Assembly: GCA_017937125.1 (NCBI GenBank)
Contig: JAGBEH010000003.1
Location: forward strand, 1-64,000
Length of the DNA: 64,000 bases
Reading direction: 5' to 3'
From: Alistipes sp.
GTDB taxonomy: Bacteria > Bacteroidota > Bacteroidia > Bacteroidales > Rikenellaceae
Shown: in pieces, positions 59,973-64,000 of the stretch
Layout of the letters: each line of letters opens with the position of its first letter
Position numbering within the stretch: the stretch's first letter is position 1
Notes under the pieces: generated by a model
Told to the model about the DNA's origin: nothing
Database searches by the model: none
The model's input: only the letters and a program-made list of their open reading frames with translations
Translations under genes and position numbers: made by a program

Positions 59973-62711
59973 TTATTTTACGATGTTGATGATTTTCCCG
60001 ACCACTACGATGATTTTCTTCGGTGCCGCGCCTTCGAGCCACTTCTGCGCTTCGTCCGTCGCGACTATGTCGGCCGAAATTTCGGCGGCGGTGGCCGTCA
60101 GCGGATATTGCTTCTTGAAACGCATCTTGCCGTTTACCGATACGGGGTATTCGAACGTGCTCTCGACGAGATATTTCTCGTCGTATTCGGGGTAGCGCGC
60201 ATCGCAGACGCTCGTCGTGTGTCCCTCGAGCGACCACAGCTCTTCGGCTATGTGCGGCGCGAACGGCGCGATGAGGACCGTCAGCGGCTCGACTATCCCG
60301 CGCTTGCGGCATTCGCCCAACTCGTTGAGACATATCATAAAGGCGGCGACCGACGTATTGAACGAGAAGTTCTCGATGTCTTCGCGCACTTTCTTTATGG
60401 TCTTGTGGAGTGTCTTCAGCTCTTTTTCGGTTGGCGCTTCGTCGTTGAGTGCGAAATTGCCCTCGCGGTCGAAGCACAGGCGCCAGAATTTGCGCAGGAA
60501 CTTGTGCACTCCGTCGATGCCGTTCGTGTCCCAGGGCTTCGACTGTTCGAGCGGGCCGAGGAACATCTCGTACATACGCAGCGTATCGGCGCCGTACTGC
60601 TCGACTATATAGTCGGGGTTCACCACGTTGTACATCGATTTCGACATCTTCTCTATCGCCCAGCCGCAGACGTACCTGCCGTCTTCGAGTATGAACTCCG
60701 CGTCGGCGAATTCGGGTCTCCACGCGCGGAAAGCGTCGAGGTCGAGAATGTCGTTCTTTACTATATTGACGTCCACGTGTATCTCCTGCGTTTCGTACTC
60801 CTTCCTGAGCCCGAGCGAGACGAATTTGTTCGTGCCGACAACGCGGTAGACGAAGTTCGAACGCCCTTGTATCATTCCCTGATTTACGAGCTTTCGGAAC
60901 GGCTCCGCCTCGCAGACATATCCCAAATCGTAGAGGAACATATTCCAGAAGCGCGAGTACATAAGGTGCCCCGTAGCGTGCTCGATGCCACCAACGTAGA
61001 GGTCTACGTTGCGCCAGTATTCGTCGGCCTCTTTCGATACGAGCGCCTTGTCGTTGTGCGGGTCCATATAGCGCAGGTAGTAGGCCGACGAACCCGCGAA
61101 GCCCGGCATCGTCGAGGTCTCGTATTGCCACCCCTCGACACGCGCCAACGGCGGCTCGCCCTGCTCGGTAGGCTTGAATTCCGATATGGCGGGCAGCTCC
61201 AGCGGCAGTTCGCTCTCGTCGAGCGGCCGAGCTATGTCGCCGTCATAGCGGATAGGGAACGGCTCGCCCCAGTAGCGTTGGCGCGAGAATATGGCGTCGC
61301 GCAGACGGTAGTTCACCAACCGTTTGCCGAGACCGCGCTTTTCGACCTCGTCGAACATCAGCGCTATGGCCTCTTTGACATCCTTGCCGTCGAGGAATCC
61401 CGAATTTATCATCTTCCCCTCTTTGGCGTCGTACGACTCCTTTTCGATATCGCCGCCCGCGACTACGGGTATGATCTCCAGCCCGAAATGACGTGCGAAA
61501 GCATAGTCGCGCGAGTCGTGCGCGGGTACGGCCATAATTGCCCCCGTGCCGTAGCCTGCCAACACGTAGTCGGAGACGTATATGGGAATGTGCTTGCCCG
61601 TGAACGGATTGACGGCATACGAACCAGTCGCTACGCCGCTGACGCGCTTGGTCTCGGCTATGCGTTCGCGCTCCGAGCGCTTCTTGGTCTGCTCGATATA
61701 CTCTTCGACGGCCTTTTCGTTCTCCGCCGTCGTCAGTTCGCCGACCCATTCGTGTTCGGGCGCTATGACCATAAACGTTACGCCGAAAATAGTGTCGGGG
61801 CGGGTGGTGAATATCTCTAATTTGCGGTCGCTGCCGTCGATGTCGAAGAATACCTGCGCGCCGACCGACCGTCCGATCCAGTTGCGCTGTATCTCCTTGA
61901 GCGATTCGCTCCATTCGAGATCGTCCAGTCCGTCGAGCATACGTTGTGCGTATGCCGTAACGCGCAGCAGCCACTGTTTCATCCGCTTCTGGACGACGGG
62001 ATAACCGCCGCGCACCGACAGCCCGTCCTTGACCTCGTCGTTGGCCAGTACGGTGCCTAATTTCGGGCACCAGTTCACCATAGTGTCGGCGCGGAATGCC
62101 AGACGGTAGTTCTGGAGCACCTGCTCTTTCTCGGCTTCGCTCTTGGCCGCCCATTCGGCTGCCGTGAAGTCGAGTTTCGTCGTGCAGGCGGCATCGATGT
62201 CGGCCGTACCGTTCTTCTCGAACTCGGCGACGAGCTTCTCTATGGGTTCGGCCTGCTGCGTGCGGTTGTCGTAGTAGTGGGCGAACATCTTGAGGAATGC
62301 CCATTGCGTCCATTTGTAATATGCGGGGTCGCAGGTGCGCACTTCGCGGTCCCAGTCGAAGCAGAACCCTATCTTGTCCAGCTGCTCGCGATAGCGGGCG
62401 ATGTTCTGCTCGGTGGTTACGGCGGGGTGCTGCCCCGTCTGTATGGCGTACTGCTCGGCGGGCAGACCGAATGCGTCGTAACCCATAGGGTGCAGGACGT
62501 TGAAACCGCAGCAGCGTTTATAGCGCGAGTAGATGTCCGACGCTATGTAGCCCAACGGATGTCCGACGTGCAGACCCGCTCCCGAAGGATACGGGAACAT
62601 ATCCAGAACGTAGTATTTCGGCCGCGACGGGTCGGTTTCTACGTGATACGTGCCGTTCTCTTTCCATCGGCGCTGCCATTTGGATTCAATCTCTTTGAAA
62701 TCGTATTCCAT
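59973..62711 (-). CDS. leuS: Leucyl-tRNA synthetase
   Basis: This 912-residue class I synthetase charges tRNA-Leu. The HIGH motif is HVGH (residues 48-51) in [16 protein letters not shown] and the KMSKS motif is in [14 protein letters not shown]. The editing domain with [19 protein letters not shown] carries the TxxT-region equivalent and the conserved Asp. Its length is at the upper end of the bacterial range. A -7 box lies about 130 bp upstream, implying a long leader. The esterase gene follows after 16 bp. Confidence 0.96.
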   Translation of the reverse strand: MEYDFKEIESKWQRRWKENGTYHVETDPSRPKYYVLDMFPYPSGAGLHVGHPLGYIASDIYSRYKRCCGFNVLHPMGYDAFGLPAEQYAIQTGQHPAVTTEQNIARYREQLDKIGFCFDWDREVRTCDPAYYKWTQWAFLKMFAHYYDNRTQQAEPIEKLVAEFEKNGTADIDAACTTKLDFTAAEWAAKSEAEKEQVLQNYRLAFRADTMVNWCPKLGTVLANDEVKDGLSVRGGYPVVQKRMKQWLLRVTAYAQRMLDGLDDLEWSESLKEIQRNWIGRSVGAQVFFDIDGSDRKLEIFTTRPDTIFGVTFMVIAPEHEWVGELTTAENEKAVEEYIEQTKKRSERERIAETKRVSGVATGSYAVNPFTGKHIPIYVSDYVLAGYGTGAIMAVPAHDSRDYAFARHFGLEIIPVVAGGDIEKESYDAKEGKMINSGFLDGKDVKEAIALMFDEVEKRGLGKRLVNYRLRDAIFSRQRYWGEPFPIRYDGDIARPLDESELPLELPAISEFKPTEQGEPPLARVEGWQYETSTMPGFAGSSAYYLRYMDPHNDKALVSKEADEYWRNVDLYVGGIEHATGHLMYSRFWNMFLYDLGYVCEAEPFRKLVNQGMIQGRSNFVYRVVGTNKFVSLGLRKEYETQEIHVDVNIVKNDILDLDAFRAWRPEFADAEFILEDGRYVCGWAIEKMSKSMYNVVNPDYIVEQYGADTLRMYEMFLGPLEQSKPWDTNGIDGVHKFLRKFWRLCFDREGNFALNDEAPTEKELKTLHKTIKKVREDIENFSFNTSVAAFMICLNELGECRKRGIVEPLTVLIAPFAPHIAEELWSLEGHTTSVCDARYPEYDEKYLVESTFEYPVSVNGKMRFKKQYPLTATAAEISADIVATDEAQKWLEGAAPKKIIVVVGKIINIVK

Positions 62712-63005
62712 ATGTTGTTTGTTTTCAGATATTATTCTCTTCGATATTTGCTCGGCTTCATATCAGGTTGCGGCGCGGTTCTTCTGTTCGGATTCCCGCC
62801 TTGTCACGCCGCCCGTTTTGTCGTAAAAGCCTAAATCCCGACAAAATTAACTAAAACTTTCCGATTTGGGGCGTTTCGTGTGGCTTAATCTGTATATTTT
62901 AATTGTAAAGTTGTGTTTTCCCGTCAGGTAGATGCGAGAAATACGGAAAATTATATTATATTGCGAAAAGATGTTACTGCGGAAATTGTTTATCCTAAAA
63001 CTCCA
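62712..63005. other. Intergenic region between leuS and the lipoprotein gene
   Basis: The stretch of 294 bp becomes A/T-rich toward the right. Apart from the leuS -7 box, only a weak TATATTGCG at about 62956-62964 is seen for the plus-strand gene. No hairpin array is present. Confidence 0.45.
62842..62849 (-). promoter_or_regulatory. -7 box for leuS
   Basis: On the minus strand TAATTTTG lies 131 bp before the leuS ATG. No -33 box is clear. The leader of about 125 nt shows no T-box signature. Confidence 0.45.
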
Positions 63006-64000
63006 ATGCTTATGAGAAAGATTATGCGATTTTTGCTGTTTTCAGCTGTGGCGTTTTATTCTGCCTGTCAAAGAGATGTCGAAGAGACCTCTTTGAGTGT
63101 TGTTGAATTAAAACCTTTGTCTATTGCTGATGCGAGGAATGCTTTTGAAAAAGAAATGCGCAATTTGCCTGCTTTTGCGGCAGATAGTGCCGCATTAAGT
63201 TTAACCGAAAGATGCTATCCTGTATGGGAAAATGCCGTTGTTGCAGAAAATGATAATGTTTGGAGTGTAGAGACTCCGATAAAATCCGATTATGAATTTG
63301 TTGCAACGCGGCGCGGGTATGTTGAAGGTAAAAACATAATAGTCAATATGGATGTTGTCCGAAAGTTGGTCGTTATAAAAAACAAGAGAACTGGAGATGT
63401 ATTTCAGTATGTTATGTCGATTATTCCGGATGTTTTTATCTGTAATGGACGTGTCCGCGACTTTTCTTATGACTTTCATTATTTTGGCGATAAAAAAAGG
63501 TTTTCGGGCGTAATTTTGTTCAATGACGCTTTCGAAGGCAGAACCACGCAGGTGGAACGCTATTGCAAGGGAGAGAGATGTTTGGGAATCTATCTTCCCA
63601 AGTATAGTGCTCGTTATGATATCGCTCGTAAAATTGTTGGAATGCTTGAAATCAAAAGAATTCATAATTTGCAGGCTGCATCGACACGGTATATGTGGTA
63701 TTGCCCTATTTGTGAAATTATGCACGACAGCGATGATGAATGGTTGCCTTGTGCCGTGATTGTTGTAGAAGATGATATTTGCGGCGGCTGCGGTATGGGA
63801 GTCCGAGATTGTATTTGTTCTTATAATAATGCGTGTGTGATGTGCGGTTGTGACCCTTGCGAGTGTTACACTGGTGATAATTGCAGTAGTTGCGGCCAAC
63901 CGTTCCAATATTGCATTTGTAATGCCGAATACTGTGAGTATTGTGGTGATATATATTGCACAACCGACCATTCTTCCGAAAATGATCAAAACAATCCGAA
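63006..64000 (+). CDS. Cysteine-rich lipoprotein, cut by the window edge
   Basis: This reading frame stays open to the right edge (at least 329 residues counting from the ATG at 63012; 63006 is two codons earlier). It starts with a lipoprotein signal ending in FYSAC. The middle is not recognised. From about residue 231 there are 19 cysteines in about 86 residues, starting with YCPICE and then four tandem copies of a Cys-x2-Cys-Gly-x(3-6)-Cys-x-Cys-like repeat (CGGCG, CVMCGCDPCEC, CSSCG, CEYCG; about 257-316). The gene is far more A/T-rich than its neighbours, as expected for recent transfer. It was not found in full because the stop codon is outside the window. Confidence 0.78.
   Translation, partial: MLMRKIMRFLLFSAVAFYSACQRDVEETSLSVVELKPLSIADARNAFEKEMRNLPAFAADSAALSLTERCYPVWENAVVAENDNVWSVETPIKSDYEFVATRRGYVEGKNIIVNMDVVRKLVVIKNKRTGDVFQYVMSIIPDVFICNGRVRDFSYDFHYFGDKKRFSGVILFNDAFEGRTTQVERYCKGERCLGIYLPKYSARYDIARKIVGMLEIKRIHNLQAASTRYMWYCPICEIMHDSDDEWLPCAVIVVEDDICGGCGMGVRDCICSYNNACVMCGCDPCECYTGDNCSSCGQPFQYCICNAEYCEYCGDIYCTTDHSSENDQNNP

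Noticed and set aside
62712-62842. T-box or riboswitch in the long leuS leader
   Set aside because: No T-box core word or stable specifier-like stem was seen, and T-boxes are not expected in this phylum.
63201-63989. 262-codon minus-strand frame opposite the lipoprotein
   Set aside because: The plus frame has a lipoprotein signal and patterned cysteines. The minus frame is an Ile/Thr/Asn/His-rich antisense translation with no start context.
1-64000. tRNA or rRNA genes
   Set aside because: No cloverleaf with T-loop GGTTCGAATCC-like sequence or rRNA segment was recognised in the intergenic regions by eye; a tRNAscan run would be needed to be certain.

Overview
The window is a piece of a chromosome from a member of the Bacteroidota, most likely the Bacteroidales and plausibly Alistipes/Rikenellaceae (genus is an inference). 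The evidence is a Bacteroides-type promoter signal (-7 box TAnnTTTG, often with TTTG or TTG 19-20 bp upstream) before many genes, the Bat aerotolerance genes, DUF4270 and DUF3098 proteins, an FtsX-DUF3098 pair, menaquinone synthesis (MenA), TonB-type proteins and lipoproteins. It is mostly core genome with well-packed genes; no tRNA, rRNA, prophage, transposase or CRISPR array was seen.

Layout: 161-5025 holds apt, ileS and a DksA/TraR-like gene. 5101-9208 holds a GNAT gene, an MsbA-like ABC exporter and a DHH phosphoesterase on the minus strand, the last two each preceded by an array of hairpin repeats. 9209-15880 holds a minus-strand Bat locus (moxR, DUF58, a BatD/DUF4381-like gene, TPR batC, then batA and batB), where batA-batB and a candidate 200-nt RNA lie between inverted copies of a second intergenic repeat. 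16114-23254 runs plus: pcrA/uvrD, nth, a secreted S41 protease and a MATE pump. 23349-32381 runs minus: C1 peptidase, topA, DUF4270 lipoprotein, GT5-like protein, queA, truB, uppP.

32648-43757 is a sugar-acid island. It encodes the whole route from D-glucuronate to pyruvate plus glyceraldehyde-3-phosphate (uxaC, an SDR in place of classical uxuB, uxuA, kdgK, kdgA), a hexuronate MFS importer, a LacI regulator with palindromes beside it, and two exported Gfo/Idh/MocA proteins, one GH109-like. 43885-50060 holds DUF3098, ftsX, a YfhO-like giant membrane protein, a polyprenyl synthetase and a sugar MFS permease. 50061-51134 is a 1-kb gene-free stretch with a 445-bp element bounded by inverted repeats and the second copy of the 200-nt RNA. 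51135-62711 holds an Rsh (p)ppGpp enzyme, a haemolysin-III protein, and a minus-strand run of methyltransferase, xseB, xseA, menA, a plug/TonB-like protein, prfA, an esterase and leuS. An A/T-rich cysteine-rich lipoprotein runs off the right edge.

Most notable are: (1) four arrays of ~73-bp hairpin units directly upstream of msbA, nrnA, the MATE gene and the yfhO-like gene, each ending in a promoter that faces the gene; (2) two 200-nt copies of a structured RNA with many compensatory base changes and no recognised family; (3) inverted repeats flanking batA-batB; (4) an isoleucyl-tRNA synthetase with the swapped GxHH signature; (5) a cysteine-repeat lipoprotein at the right edge.
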